In this document: positions 1 through 8,228 of the stretch, in pieces
Layout of the letters: every line of letters starts with the position of its first letter
Numbering within the stretch: the stretch's first letter is position 1
Assembly (NCBI GenBank): GCA_913057245.1
Contig: CAJXNH010000028.1
Location: forward strand, 1 to 43,742
DNA length: 43,742 nucleotides
Origin: an uncultured Phaeodactylibacter sp.
Lineage (GTDB): Bacteria; Bacteroidota; Bacteroidia; Chitinophagales; Saprospiraceae
Direction of reading: 5' to 3'
The notes under the pieces: generated by a model
The model's input: the letters and a program-made list of their open reading frames with translations, nothing else
Database searches by the model: none
Told to the model about the DNA's origin: nothing
Translations under genes and position numbers: made by a program

Positions 1-73
1 GATTCATATCTTTAGGTTTTGCCCAAAGGTAGATTCATGAAAACCGGCAGTCAAGACGCCTTTGCTCGGACGC

Positions 74-334
74 TTACGGATTGGCTACGATGGCGGCCAG
101 GGTGGGGTTGTCTTCTGCAATTTCGGACACCATCTTTTGAAAGCCTGGCGTTTGCACCAGCGCAGGATAATCCGCCTTATCCATAAGTTGTTGCAGATTG
201 AAGGTGCTGACGGAAGCGGCGTGGGCGGGAATGTAGGTCAGGCTATCGGTTGGGACGGGGTCTTTCTGGCAACTACTCAGGCTGATGACAAGAGCGGCTA
301 ACAGGCCAAGGGTGATAAGTCGGAGCAATTTCAT
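74..334 (-). CDS. DUF4836-like lipoprotein, N-terminal piece only (86 aa)
   Basis: The product starts with a lipoprotein signal (hydrophobic segment at about residues 5-20 ending in LSSC, with the lipidated Cys at 22), so it should be anchored in the envelope. Residues 31-60 (YIPAHAASVSTFNLQQLMDK and onward) resemble the start of DUF4836 proteins, which in Bacteroidota are usually several hundred residues long. Here a TAA at 74-76 ends the protein after 86 residues. The next 73 bases to the window edge are too few to show whether the rest continues in another frame; one alternative frame stays open only as far as about position 9. It may be a truncated or frameshifted gene, or a genuine short paralogue. 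Function unknown. The family assignment comes from recognition only. Confidence 0.5.
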   Translation of the reverse strand: MKLLRLITLGLLAALVISLSSCQKDPVPTDSLTYIPAHAASVSTFNLQQLMDKADYPALVQTPGFQKMVSEIAEDNPTLAAIVANP

Positions 335-434
335 AACGTGATTTCGTTGATTAATGCTCCAAAACTAAGCCTTCAGGCCCTTGAAAGCCAGATGCATAGA
401 TTAAGCTGGGTGAAATTTCGATAAAAGCGGGCCC

Positions 435-2654
435 TTACATCATTCCCGGCACCACTTCCTGATCGTGCCCACTTTCCCGGTCGGCCTGCCGTTTGATGTA
501 ATAATAGGTTTCCATCTGAGACCGGATGGCCAAATCTGACCCATCCTTGCGGTAGTGGTTGGAAGAGGCGGCGTCGATCACCCGGGCCTTCACGTTGTCA
601 CTCATCTGAATGGTCATGAAGTCTTTAATCTGATTGCGGATGTGGGTCGCGTAAATCGGAAAAGCCGTCTCTACCCGGTAGCTGAGGTTGCGCGACATCC
701 AGTCGGCGGAAGACAGATAAATCAGCTCCTCGCCACCGTGGTAAAAGATAAAGACCCGTGCGTGCTCCAGGAACCGGTCTACAATACTGATGACCCGAAT
801 ATTCTCGCTGATGCCTTCTATGCCCGGCACCAGGGAGCAAATGCCCCGGATGATCAGCTCGATTTTTACGCCTGCCTGACTGGCCTGATAAAGCTTTTCT
901 ATCATAGGCTCGTCCTGCAGGCTGTTGAGCTTGAGAATGATCTCTGCCCGGTTGCCGGCTTTGGCTTGCTCAATCTCATGATCGATCAGCTCCTCCAGTC
1001 CGGTGCGGAGGTTGAACTGCCCCACCATCAAGTGTTCGAAACCCTGCTGCGGTACCTTTACCGTTTCCAAAAAGGAAAAGACCCGTGCGGCTTCATTGAC
1101 GAGGCGTTCGTCAGAGGTGAAGACCCCGAAGTCGCTGTAGACCTTTGCAGTGTCTTCATGGAAGTTACCCGTTGATAAATAGGCATACATCCGTGCCCGG
1201 CGGTTTTCCACCCGGCGCACGAGGGCTACTTTGGAATGTACTTTAACGCCCGGAAAACTGTAATGTACATTCACGCCCGCCTGTTCCAGCTTTTCGCCCC
1301 AGCGTAGGTTGGCTTCCTCATCAAACCTCGCCTTCACTTCTATGAAAACAGAGACCTGCTTGCCGGTTTCCACCGCTTCCATCAGCGCTTTCATGATGCG
1401 TGACTTACGGGCCACCCGGTACTGAATGATCTTGATGTGCGTCACCTTCGGATCATGGGCAGCCGTCTCAAAAAAGCGCACCACAGACTCATAGGAGTGG
1501 TAAGGCACATGTATCAAATGGTCGCGTTCCCGCAGGGCCTGGTAAAAATCATCTGCATCTTCCAGCGGGTGGTAGGGCAGGGGCGGCATAGGCGGGTTGC
1601 TCAGGTGGTCAATATCAAAGGTCGGAAATTTGAAAAAGTCGAAGTTGTTGTGATAGCGGCCTTCCTGAAGGATATCATACTTTTCCAGGTCGAAAGCCTC
1701 TTTAAGGAAATCGAGCAGCTCATCGGGCATTTCCCGGTCATATACGAAGCGGGAAGCCGGGCCGACCTGTCGCCGGGACAAGCTGGCTTTTATTTTCTCT
1801 ACCAGATCGCCGGAAAACTCATCGTCAATGTACAGTTCCGCATCCCGGGTCAGCTTGATGGAAAAGGTATCGAGGATTTCGTAGCCCGGGAACATCCAGC
1901 TTACGGAGTGGCGCACGATATCGTCCAGCATAATCACATCCTTATGCCCGCCATCTGACGGCAGAGGGATAAAACGCGGGAGGTGGTCAGAAGGAATTTT
2001 GACGATGGCGTATTTGTGGGGCGCATTAGGGTTGTTGCGCTCGGCCAGCAGGACGGTCAGGTAGAGGGCGGCGTTGTTGAGGAAGGGGCGGATTTTATTC
2101 TTGACCAAAAGCACCGGTTGCACGAAAGGCAACATATGGTCCTTGAAGTAGGTCTCCACATACTCTTTCTGAGCATCATTCAGGTCGAGGCGGCGGATCA
2201 TGTAAATGCCGTGGTTGCGGAGCTCGGGTATGATTTCCTCCTCAAAAATCCGGCTAAATTCCTCCTGTTGCTTGTTGACGATCCGTTGGATGTCCTTTAC
2301 GATTTGCTTGGAATTGATGTGCAGCTCCTTTTTGGTCTTCTTGCCGACACGCAGTAGGTTGCGGTGGTTAGCCATACGCACCCGGAAAAACTCATCAAGA
2401 TTGGAGGAGTAGATGGCCAGGAACTTGATGCGCTCAAAGAGCGGCACTGTGGGGTCCTTGGCTTCCTGAAGCACCCGGTAATTGAAGGAAAGCCAGCTGA
2501 TGTCGCGCTCCAGCAAAGGGAAACCCTTACTGCTTTGGTGGATTAGTTCAGAGGTGTCGTAATTCGATATCGCGTTTTCGTTTCTTAGCATTTCCTGGTG
2601 TTCAACAAGTTTGGACATTGAAGAAGTCTTATAATTTGACCTGACGAGTGCCAA
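435..2654 (-). CDS. ppk1: Polyphosphate kinase 1
   Basis: This enzyme reversibly transfers the terminal phosphate of ATP to growing polyphosphate. At 739 residues it is slightly longer than the usual ~690. The N-terminal domain shows ERDISWLSFNYRVLQEA (residues 49-65). The catalytic part shows IQYRVARKSRIMKAL (410-424), the histidine motif GVKVHSK with His473 (equivalent to the autophosphorylated His435 of E. coli), YLSTGNFHEDTAKVYSDFG (492-510), and FLEHAR with His631 (equivalent to His592). Both key histidines are therefore present. The first Met gives a 12-residue extension; an internal Met at residue 13 (position 2618) is an equally plausible start. It lies 13 bp downstream of the DUF72 gene on the same strand, probably co-transcribed. 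No ppx gene is next to it. Confidence 0.97.
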   Translation of the reverse strand: MALVRSNYKTSSMSKLVEHQEMLRNENAISNYDTSELIHQSSKGFPLLERDISWLSFNYRVLQEAKDPTVPLFERIKFLAIYSSNLDEFFRVRMANHRNLLRVGKKTKKELHINSKQIVKDIQRIVNKQQEEFSRIFEEEIIPELRNHGIYMIRRLDLNDAQKEYVETYFKDHMLPFVQPVLLVKNKIRPFLNNAALYLTVLLAERNNPNAPHKYAIVKIPSDHLPRFIPLPSDGGHKDVIMLDDIVRHSVSWMFPGYEILDTFSIKLTRDAELYIDDEFSGDLVEKIKASLSRRQVGPASRFVYDREMPDELLDFLKEAFDLEKYDILQEGRYHNNFDFFKFPTFDIDHLSNPPMPPLPYHPLEDADDFYQALRERDHLIHVPYHSYESVVRFFETAAHDPKVTHIKIIQYRVARKSRIMKALMEAVETGKQVSVFIEVKARFDEEANLRWGEKLEQAGVNVHYSFPGVKVHSKVALVRRVENRRARMYAYLSTGNFHEDTAKVYSDFGVFTSDERLVNEAARVFSFLETVKVPQQGFEHLMVGQFNLRTGLEELIDHEIEQAKAGNRAEIILKLNSLQDEPMIEKLYQASQAGVKIELIIRGICSLVPGIEGISENIRVISIVDRFLEHARVFIFYHGGEELIYLSSADWMSRNLSYRVETAFPIYATHIRNQIKDFMTIQMSDNVKARVIDAASSNHYRKDGSDLAIRSQMETYYYIKRQADRESGHDQEVVPGMM

Positions 2655-2667
2655 ATAGGTTCACTGG

Positions 2668-3594
2668 CTAAAATAAGGACATTTGCTCACCTTTAGGGTC
2701 ACCGGGTTCAGATAATTCCGGGCCGCGGGTTTGAATGGCAGGAATCCCCTCTGCTACAGCCTCGTAAAAGTGGGCGGCCATTTCCGGTGCGAGGAGGTTG
2801 TCGGGCTCGTGGGGGAAAAAGTAGATTTCCTTAACGCCCTGTTGTGCCCATTGCTTTAGCCTTCTCACCCAATCAGCTGCACGCGCGTAATCGGTGGGGT
2901 GCAGCCCGTTGCCTACAAAGCGGACCATAGCCGTGGCATTCGTAACGCCCATGTGGAGGACATCCCGCCGGCCGGCCACATCTGTGATGACTACGCTGCG
3001 CTGCAGGCGGTGCAGCGTGTTGAGCAATTGTTCCAGACTGCGTTCATCTTCAAACCAGCTTTCGTGCCGCACTTCCACAGCCAGTTGGATTTCAGCCGGG
3101 AAGGCTTGCAGGAACTGCTCAAGTTGGGGTAGGCGGTCGGCGCCAAAGTAGGGGGGGAGTTGCAAAAAACAGCAGCCCAGCTTTTCCTTCAGCCCGGCGA
3201 TGGCGGTGCAAAAGGTCGGGATCAGATCAGTGCCCAGGCCCAGGGACTTACTGTGGCTGATCGTTTGCGGTACCTTTGGGCAGAACCGGAAGTCAGCCGT
3301 GGATTCCCGGTACCACTTGTCGATGGTTTGAGCGTTGGGAATGCGGTAGTGGGTGGTATTGAGCTCTATGGTGTTGAACTGCAGGCTGTAGGCTTTGAGG
3401 TAGTCTTTGGCTTTGGTGCCTTTTGGATAAACGCTGCCCACCCATTCCTTCATGCTCCAGCCGGTGCAGCCGATGTAAAGCTGTGGGGCTGCTCCGTTAA
3501 CAGGCAAAGCGGACAAACGCTGTGCATTGCCCGGCGCATCTGCCGGCAAGCTGAAGTCCACATCACTGATATCCGGAAGTTTGCCAAATTTCAT
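2668..3594 (-). CDS. DUF72 (YecE-like) family protein
   Basis: A 308-residue protein with the DUF72 TIM-barrel-like signature: YIGCTGWSMKEWVGSVYP (about residues 41-58), FNTIELNTTHYRIP (about 73-86), FRFCPKVPQTISH (about 102-114) and a late VRFVGNGLH segment. The biochemical role of DUF72/YecE proteins is not established, so none is proposed. There is no signal peptide, so it should be cytoplasmic. It precedes ppk1 by 13 bp on the same strand and is divergent from bioD, with 95 bp between the two starts. Confidence 0.9.
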   Translation of the reverse strand: MKFGKLPDISDVDFSLPADAPGNAQRLSALPVNGAAPQLYIGCTGWSMKEWVGSVYPKGTKAKDYLKAYSLQFNTIELNTTHYRIPNAQTIDKWYRESTADFRFCPKVPQTISHSKSLGLGTDLIPTFCTAIAGLKEKLGCCFLQLPPYFGADRLPQLEQFLQAFPAEIQLAVEVRHESWFEDERSLEQLLNTLHRLQRSVVITDVAGRRDVLHMGVTNATAMVRFVGNGLHPTDYARAADWVRRLKQWAQQGVKEIYFFPHEPDNLLAPEMAAHFYEAVAEGIPAIQTRGPELSEPGDPKGEQMSLF

Positions 3595-3641
3595 ACCTGG
3601 AAGAAGAAGTTGGTGATGCCGCCGAAGGTAAGAAAAAAGTC

Positions 3642-3649
3642 TATTTTTG
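3642..3649 (+). promoter_or_regulatory. Candidate -7 element (TAnnTTTG) upstream of bioD
   Basis: TATTTTTG matches the Bacteroidota sigma-factor -7 consensus TAnnTTTG and lies 40 bp before the bioD start. No well-spaced -33 TTTG is visible. Inferred from motif and position only. Confidence 0.4.
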
Positions 3650-3689
3650 CCGCCCGAAGTGAATTGCTGTTCTCGTAAAACGAAAGATC

Positions 3690-4328
3690 ATGACGCAAAC
3701 AAAAGGCATATTTGTAACTGGAATTGGAACCGAAGTGGGCAAAACAGTCGTCTCCGCCCTCCTGGTCCGCGCTTTGAAAGCCGACTATTGGAAACCTGTG
3801 CAATCCGGTGACCTTCACAATACGGATACCATGAAGGTCACGGCCTGGGCCGGAGCTGCCGCCGGGCAAATTCACCCGGAGCGCTATCGCCTCAACCTGC
3901 CAATGTCGCCTCACGCCAGTGCTGCCGACGATGGCGTACAGATCAGGCTGGAGGATTTCGAATTGCCACAGACCGATAACTTTCTGGTGGCGGAAGGAGC
4001 CGGCGGGCTGCATGTTCCGCTGAATGACCACGACTGTGTAATCGACCTGATTCAGCAACTCGGGCTGCCAGTCGTCCTGGTTTCCCGCCACTACCTGGGC
4101 AGCATCAACCATACGCTGCTGAGTATGGAAGCCCTGCGCCACCGTAATATCCCGATTGCCGGGCTGGTCTTTAACGGTGACCCTCATCCCTCCACCGAGA
4201 GCATTATCGAAAAAATGACCGGCATACAGCCGCTCTTCCGCATGGGAGAAATGGAAGCCCTCACAGAAACCTGCTTTGAGCGGCAGGTACAGCGGGTGGG
4301 CGCGGTCTGCAAAAGCCTGCTCGGGTAA
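3690..4328 (+). CDS. bioD: Dethiobiotin synthase
   Basis: This enzyme carries out ATP-dependent carboxylation and ring closure of 7,8-diaminononanoate to dethiobiotin, the penultimate step of biotin synthesis, in the cytoplasm. The protein has 212 residues, near the family norm. It shows the P-loop GIGTEVGKT at residues 11-19, the early substrate segment YWKPVQSGD, and the second conserved motif VAEGAGGLHVPL, which corresponds to the EGAGG motif of E. coli BioD. The ATG at 3690 places the P-loop at the expected distance from the N-terminus. It is the first gene of a plus-strand biotin cluster with bioA and bioB. Confidence 0.95.
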   Translation: MTQTKGIFVTGIGTEVGKTVVSALLVRALKADYWKPVQSGDLHNTDTMKVTAWAGAAAGQIHPERYRLNLPMSPHASAADDGVQIRLEDFELPQTDNFLVAEGAGGLHVPLNDHDCVIDLIQQLGLPVVLVSRHYLGSINHTLLSMEALRHRNIPIAGLVFNGDPHPSTESIIEKMTGIQPLFRMGEMEALTETCFERQVQRVGAVCKSLLG

Positions 4329-4353
4329 TTTTGTCATAAAATGGTCAGGTCAT

Positions 4354-4382
4354 CCGGGCCCTGGAAGCCCTGCCGGTTTTTT
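4354..4382 (+). terminator. Possible weak terminator or attenuator between bioD and bioA
   Basis: CCGG at 4354-4357 can pair with CCGG at 4373-4376, followed immediately by six T residues. The stem is short and imperfect (4 bp plus a bulge), so this is only a possible partial terminator in the 87-bp bioD-bioA gap. Confidence 0.22.
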
Positions 4383-4415
4383 ACTTACTTTACCCGGGAC
4401 AAACCACAAAATACG

Positions 4416-5705
4416 ATGAACCTAACGGAACGCGATGCCCGGCATATCTGGCATCCTTATACACAAATGAAAACGGCTGCCCCACCTCTGCCGGTTGTGA
4501 AAGCGGAAGGGGCGTTGTTGTACGATGAGCAGGGGCGGTCCTACATTGACTGTGTGGCTTCCTGGTGGGTGAATTTGCACGGTCATGCCCATCCCTATAT
4601 TGCAGAAAAAGTGCATCAACAGCTGTTGCAACTGGAGCACGTCATCTTCGCCGGCTTTACCCACCCACCGGCCGTGGAGCTGGCGGAGCGCCTGATTGGC
4701 CATCTTCCCGACCGACAAAACCGGATTTTTTACTCTGACAATGGTTCCTCTGCCGTTGAGATCGGGATCAAAATGGCCATTCAGTACTTCTTCAATCAGG
4801 GCTGCCCACGCACGCAGCTCGTTGCCTTTGATATGGGTTTTCACGGGGAAACCTTCGGTGCTATGGCCGCCAGTGGCGACCACTCTTTCTTTACGGCATT
4901 TCAGAACTTCCTCTTTGAGGTCAAGCGCATTCCCAACCCGGTGCAGGGGCAGGAGGCGGCTGCGCTGGAAGCCCTGGAGGCGCACCTGAAAACGGGTGAA
5001 GTTTACGCCTTTATTTTTGAGCCCCTGGTGATGGGCGCCGGAGGGATGATCATGTACGAGCCCGAAATACTCAGTCAGCTCATGGCGCTGTGCAAAAAGT
5101 ACGGTGCCCTATGTATTGCCGATGAGGTGATGACGGGCTTTGGGCGGACCGGGCGCATGTTTGCCTGTGATTACCTGACGGAGCAGCCGGATATCATGTG
5201 TATGTCGAAGGGGCTGACCGGAGGGACCTTGCCCCTTGCAGTGACGTCCTGCACGGAAGAGGTTTTTGAAGCCTTTTGGTCGGATGATAAGTACAAGACC
5301 TTTTTTCATGGCCATTCCTACACGGCCAACCCGGTGGGCTGCGCCGCTGCACTGGCTAGTCTTGATCTTCTGGAGTCGGAGGGCTCCGCCTGGGACCGTC
5401 AACGGGTGGAAGCGCAGCACCGGGCATTCCGGGCGCGCATAGAGCAGCACCCGGCAGTGCGGTCGTCCCGGCAGCGGGGCACCATACTGGCGGTAGAGTT
5501 TGAAAGCGAGGAAGCCACAGGCTATTTCAATAACCTGAGGGATCAGCTGTACCACTATTTTCTGGACCGGGGCGTACTGCTGCGGCCATTGGGCAACCTG
5601 ATTTACATGATTCCGCCCTATTGCATCACCAATGAGCAACTCGAACAGGCCTACAGCGCGATGGAAGCCGCCTTCTCGGCCTTTCTGCTGCAGGAGCAGG
5701 CCTGA
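4416..5705 (+). CDS. bioA: Adenosylmethionine-8-amino-7-oxononanoate aminotransferase
   Basis: A PLP enzyme that uses S-adenosylmethionine as amino donor to make 7,8-diaminononanoate, the substrate of BioD. I chose the ATG at 4416 (MNLTERD) rather than the in-frame ATG at 4341, because it gives 429 residues and puts the family's N-terminal HIWHPYTQMKT motif near residue 10. Other motifs are SWWVNLHGHAHP, DNGSSAVE, FHGETFGAM, DEVMTGFGRTG (Asp about 236) and CMSKGLTGG with the Schiff-base lysine at about 265. All are expected of class III aminotransferases of the BioA type. It follows bioD by 87 bp. Confidence 0.96.
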   Translation: MNLTERDARHIWHPYTQMKTAAPPLPVVKAEGALLYDEQGRSYIDCVASWWVNLHGHAHPYIAEKVHQQLLQLEHVIFAGFTHPPAVELAERLIGHLPDRQNRIFYSDNGSSAVEIGIKMAIQYFFNQGCPRTQLVAFDMGFHGETFGAMAASGDHSFFTAFQNFLFEVKRIPNPVQGQEAAALEALEAHLKTGEVYAFIFEPLVMGAGGMIMYEPEILSQLMALCKKYGALCIADEVMTGFGRTGRMFACDYLTEQPDIMCMSKGLTGGTLPLAVTSCTEEVFEAFWSDDKYKTFFHGHSYTANPVGCAAALASLDLLESEGSAWDRQRVEAQHRAFRARIEQHPAVRSSRQRGTILAVEFESEEATGYFNNLRDQLYHYFLDRGVLLRPLGNLIYMIPPYCITNEQLEQAYSAMEAAFSAFLLQEQA

Positions 5706-5803
5706 CCTGTCGCTTTGGATTTCGGAAGGATGACGAAAATTACCCGGACCGTACTCCGATAAATCAAAAATAGGCCCTACTTTAGGGGGCATAGTTTGAA
5801 CTT

Positions 5804-6358
5804 ATGATCGTAAGGATTATCATTATTCTCCTGTGCCTGGTGTTTTTCATCAACGGGTGCAACAGCCTGATCTCCCAGTTTTTTGGCACGCACAAGCTGC
5901 GGTCTTTTGACATGGCAGAGGTGGCCGAAAAGGGCATTGGGGATGCCGACTACGTAGAAATTACGAATGCCCGGTTCGAGCCTGATTTTGTGTATCAGGA
6001 AGCAGAGGAGCCAGGTAGCCCGCCCATTATCCTTTATCCGGTTTTTGCGGAAAGCAGCCCGGACCAAACCCCGGCTTTGCTGGCCTGGACCGCCGACTTC
6101 TTTGACCCCTGTGTGGAAGCGGATACCTGCATCGCCGCCGGCACAAGAGCCCTGAGAGGGGTGGTACGCCCTTTGCCCGACGCTAACCTGGCCGGACTGG
6201 ACCGGCTCGAAGAGAAAGGCTACAGCTGGGAATCCCCGGTCATCGTCATCAATGAAAATGAAGCACCGGTAGCCTGGTACTGGAATGCCCTCATGATGCT
6301 GGGGGCAGGCCTGGTTGCTATCGGTATGGAAGCATTCTATAATCGCAAGAAAGCATAA
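5804..6358 (+). CDS. Uncharacterised two-helix membrane protein inside the biotin cluster
   Basis: I do not recognise a function. The 184-residue product has an N-terminal hydrophobic segment (residues 1-18, ending INGC), a soluble region of about 135 residues with a close cysteine pair (Cys103, Cys109) that could form a disulphide, and a C-terminal helix at about 157-179 followed by a basic RKKA tail. The likely topology is two membrane spans with the middle domain outside the cytoplasm. The INGC sequence is a poor lipobox because Asn at -2 is unusual. The stop codon is 1 bp before the bioB start, so translation of bioB may be coupled to it. A role in biotin metabolism is suggested only by position. 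Confidence 0.8.
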   Translation: MIVRIIIILLCLVFFINGCNSLISQFFGTHKLRSFDMAEVAEKGIGDADYVEITNARFEPDFVYQEAEEPGSPPIILYPVFAESSPDQTPALLAWTADFFDPCVEADTCIAAGTRALRGVVRPLPDANLAGLDRLEEKGYSWESPVIVINENEAPVAWYWNALMMLGAGLVAIGMEAFYNRKKA

Positions 6359-6359
6359 C

Positions 6360-7463
6360 ATGGAAGAACGTAAAGAATGGACGTTAGCTGAAATCCTGGA
6401 AGTACACCGAAAACCGCTCCTGGAGCTGGTGTACGAGGCCGCTACCGTCCACCGCAAGCACCACAACCCAAACGAAGTGCAAATCAGCAGCCTCCTTTCT
6501 ATTAAGACAGGAGGTTGTCAGGAAGATTGTGGCTACTGCCCGCAGGCCGCCCGTTACCACACGGATATTGAAGAAAACGACCTCATGTCCGTAGAGCAGG
6601 TGACCACTGCCGCTAACCGGGCGAAAGTGCTGGGTGCCTCCCGCGTATGTATGGGTGCTGCCTGGCGAAACGTGAAGGACGACGAGGATTTCGATCAGGT
6701 CATAAAGCTGGTGCAGACCGTCAATAGTATGGACATGGAAGTCTGTGCCACGCTGGGTATGGTCACGGAGACGCAGGCCAAAAAACTGGCAGAGGCGGGG
6801 CTCTATGCTTACAACCACAACCTCGATACTTCAGAAGATTACTACAAGGAGGTGATTTCCACCCGGGGGTACGAAGACCGCCTGGAAACCCTCAGTAATG
6901 TCCGCAAAGCTAAGCTGACCGTTTGCTCCGGCGGCATCATCGGTATGGGCGAGTCTGTGGAAGACCGCTGCAAGATGCTGCTGACCCTTTCTCAGCTCAA
7001 CCCACAGCCCGAGTCTGTGCCCATCAATGCCCTCGTGGCGGTGGAGGGTACCCCAATGGAAGATCAGGAGCCGGTGCCCATCTGGGATATGGTGCGCATG
7101 GTAGCGACCGCCCGGATTGTGATGCCGAAGTCAACGGTACGCCTTTCTGCGGGCCGCTTGTCGATGACCAAAGAAGGGCAGGCGCTGTGCTTTATGGCAG
7201 GAGCCGGGTCTATCTTTGCAGGGGACAAGCTGCTCACCACGCCCAACCCCGCTACGAACGACGACCTTGAAATGTTCGAAATCCTGGGACTACAGCCCAC
7301 CGCGCCATTCGCTAAAGGCGACCGCCCGCAGCCTGAACCGCTGACGGAGGAAGAGCGCGCCAAAAAGGAAAACCCCAAATGGAGCCGCCCGGGGCATCGT
7401 ATCCCGGCTCATGTGGAATACACCAAAAAGGGGAAACTCAAGAAAAAAGCCATTCAAAAATAA
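6360..7463 (+). CDS. bioB: Biotin synthase
   Basis: A radical-SAM enzyme that inserts sulphur into dethiobiotin. The ATG at 6360 is used; an in-frame ATG at 6315 would overlap the preceding gene by 44 bp and add residues with no family similarity. The [4Fe-4S] motif GGCQEDCGYC supplies Cys53, Cys57 and Cys60 (CxxxCxxC). Downstream are the typical YNHNLDTSEDYY segment, CSGGIIGMGES, and a late FAGDKLLTTPNP segment. At 367 residues it is longer than E. coli BioB (about 346), mostly through a charged Lys/Pro-rich C-terminal tail after PNPATND. It is 3 bp upstream of tpiA, so the two are probably on one transcript. Confidence 0.97.
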   Translation: MEERKEWTLAEILEVHRKPLLELVYEAATVHRKHHNPNEVQISSLLSIKTGGCQEDCGYCPQAARYHTDIEENDLMSVEQVTTAANRAKVLGASRVCMGAAWRNVKDDEDFDQVIKLVQTVNSMDMEVCATLGMVTETQAKKLAEAGLYAYNHNLDTSEDYYKEVISTRGYEDRLETLSNVRKAKLTVCSGGIIGMGESVEDRCKMLLTLSQLNPQPESVPINALVAVEGTPMEDQEPVPIWDMVRMVATARIVMPKSTVRLSAGRLSMTKEGQALCFMAGAGSIFAGDKLLTTPNPATNDDLEMFEILGLQPTAPFAKGDRPQPEPLTEEERAKKENPKWSRPGHRIPAHVEYTKKGKLKKKAIQK

Positions 7464-7466
7464 GTT

Positions 7467-8225
7467 ATGACAAAACGCAAGCAAATTGTTGCCGGCAACT
7501 GGAAAATGAATATGGATTATGAACAGGGCCGTGACCTCACCAGGGCGGTCATCGATGGGCTGCAACCCTCCGATGCGCTGGTGATTCTCGGGACGCCGTT
7601 CATCCACCTTCGCAATGTGGCCAGCATGATCAAAGATATTTCCAACCTGAAACTGGCGGCGCAGAACTGCCATCAGGAAGAAAGTGGTGCCTATACGGGC
7701 GAAGTTTCCGCAGGCATGCTGAAGTCCTGCGGGGTGGAATACGTCATTCTGGGCCACTCGGAGCGCCGGGAGTATTTCGGCGAGAAGGATGAGCTCATTG
7801 CTAAAAAGATTGATGCAGTGCTGGGTCAGGGCATGGAGCCGATTTACTGCTGTGGCGAAAAGCTGGACGTTCGCGAAAGCGGCAAGCAAAATGAGCTGGT
7901 TGCTGAGCAGGTCAAAACTGCGCTTTTTCACCTTAGCGCGGCGGACCTGCAGAAGGTGGTCATCGCCTACGAGCCGGTCTGGGCCATTGGTACGGGCAAA
8001 ACGGCTTCACCGGCACAGGCGCAGGAAATGCATGCCCATATCCGCAGCCTGATCCGCGATCAGTACGGTGCGGAAATTGCGGACAGCATCACCATCCTCT
8101 ACGGGGGCAGCGTAAAGCCCGGCAATGCCAAAGAGCTCTTCGCTAATCCCGATGTGGATGGCGGGCTAATCGGTGGTGCCTCCCTCAAAGCGGCGGACTT
8201 TAATGCTATTGTTGATAGTTTTTAA
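7467..8225 (+). CDS. tpiA: Triosephosphate isomerase
   Basis: This enzyme interconverts dihydroxyacetone phosphate and glyceraldehyde-3-phosphate in glycolysis. The 252-residue protein is normal for the family. Catalytic residues are visible: Lys13 in AGNWKMN, His97 in ILGHSERR and Glu169 in AYEPVWAIGTGK, the last carrying the flexible loop 6. The phosphate-binding YGGSVKPGN and GGLIGGASL motifs are near the C-terminus. It sits only 3 bp after bioB and 3 bp before an unknown membrane-protein gene, so it appears to be read from the biotin cluster transcript unless an internal promoter exists. Confidence 0.98.
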   Translation: MTKRKQIVAGNWKMNMDYEQGRDLTRAVIDGLQPSDALVILGTPFIHLRNVASMIKDISNLKLAAQNCHQEESGAYTGEVSAGMLKSCGVEYVILGHSERREYFGEKDELIAKKIDAVLGQGMEPIYCCGEKLDVRESGKQNELVAEQVKTALFHLSAADLQKVVIAYEPVWAIGTGKTASPAQAQEMHAHIRSLIRDQYGAEIADSITILYGGSVKPGNAKELFANPDVDGGLIGGASLKAADFNAIVDSF

Positions 8226-8228
8226 GCG

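Noticed and set aside
4341..4415. N-terminal extension of BioA from the ATG at 4341
   Set aside because: The 25 added residues have no family similarity; the ATG at 4416 gives the normal N-terminus.
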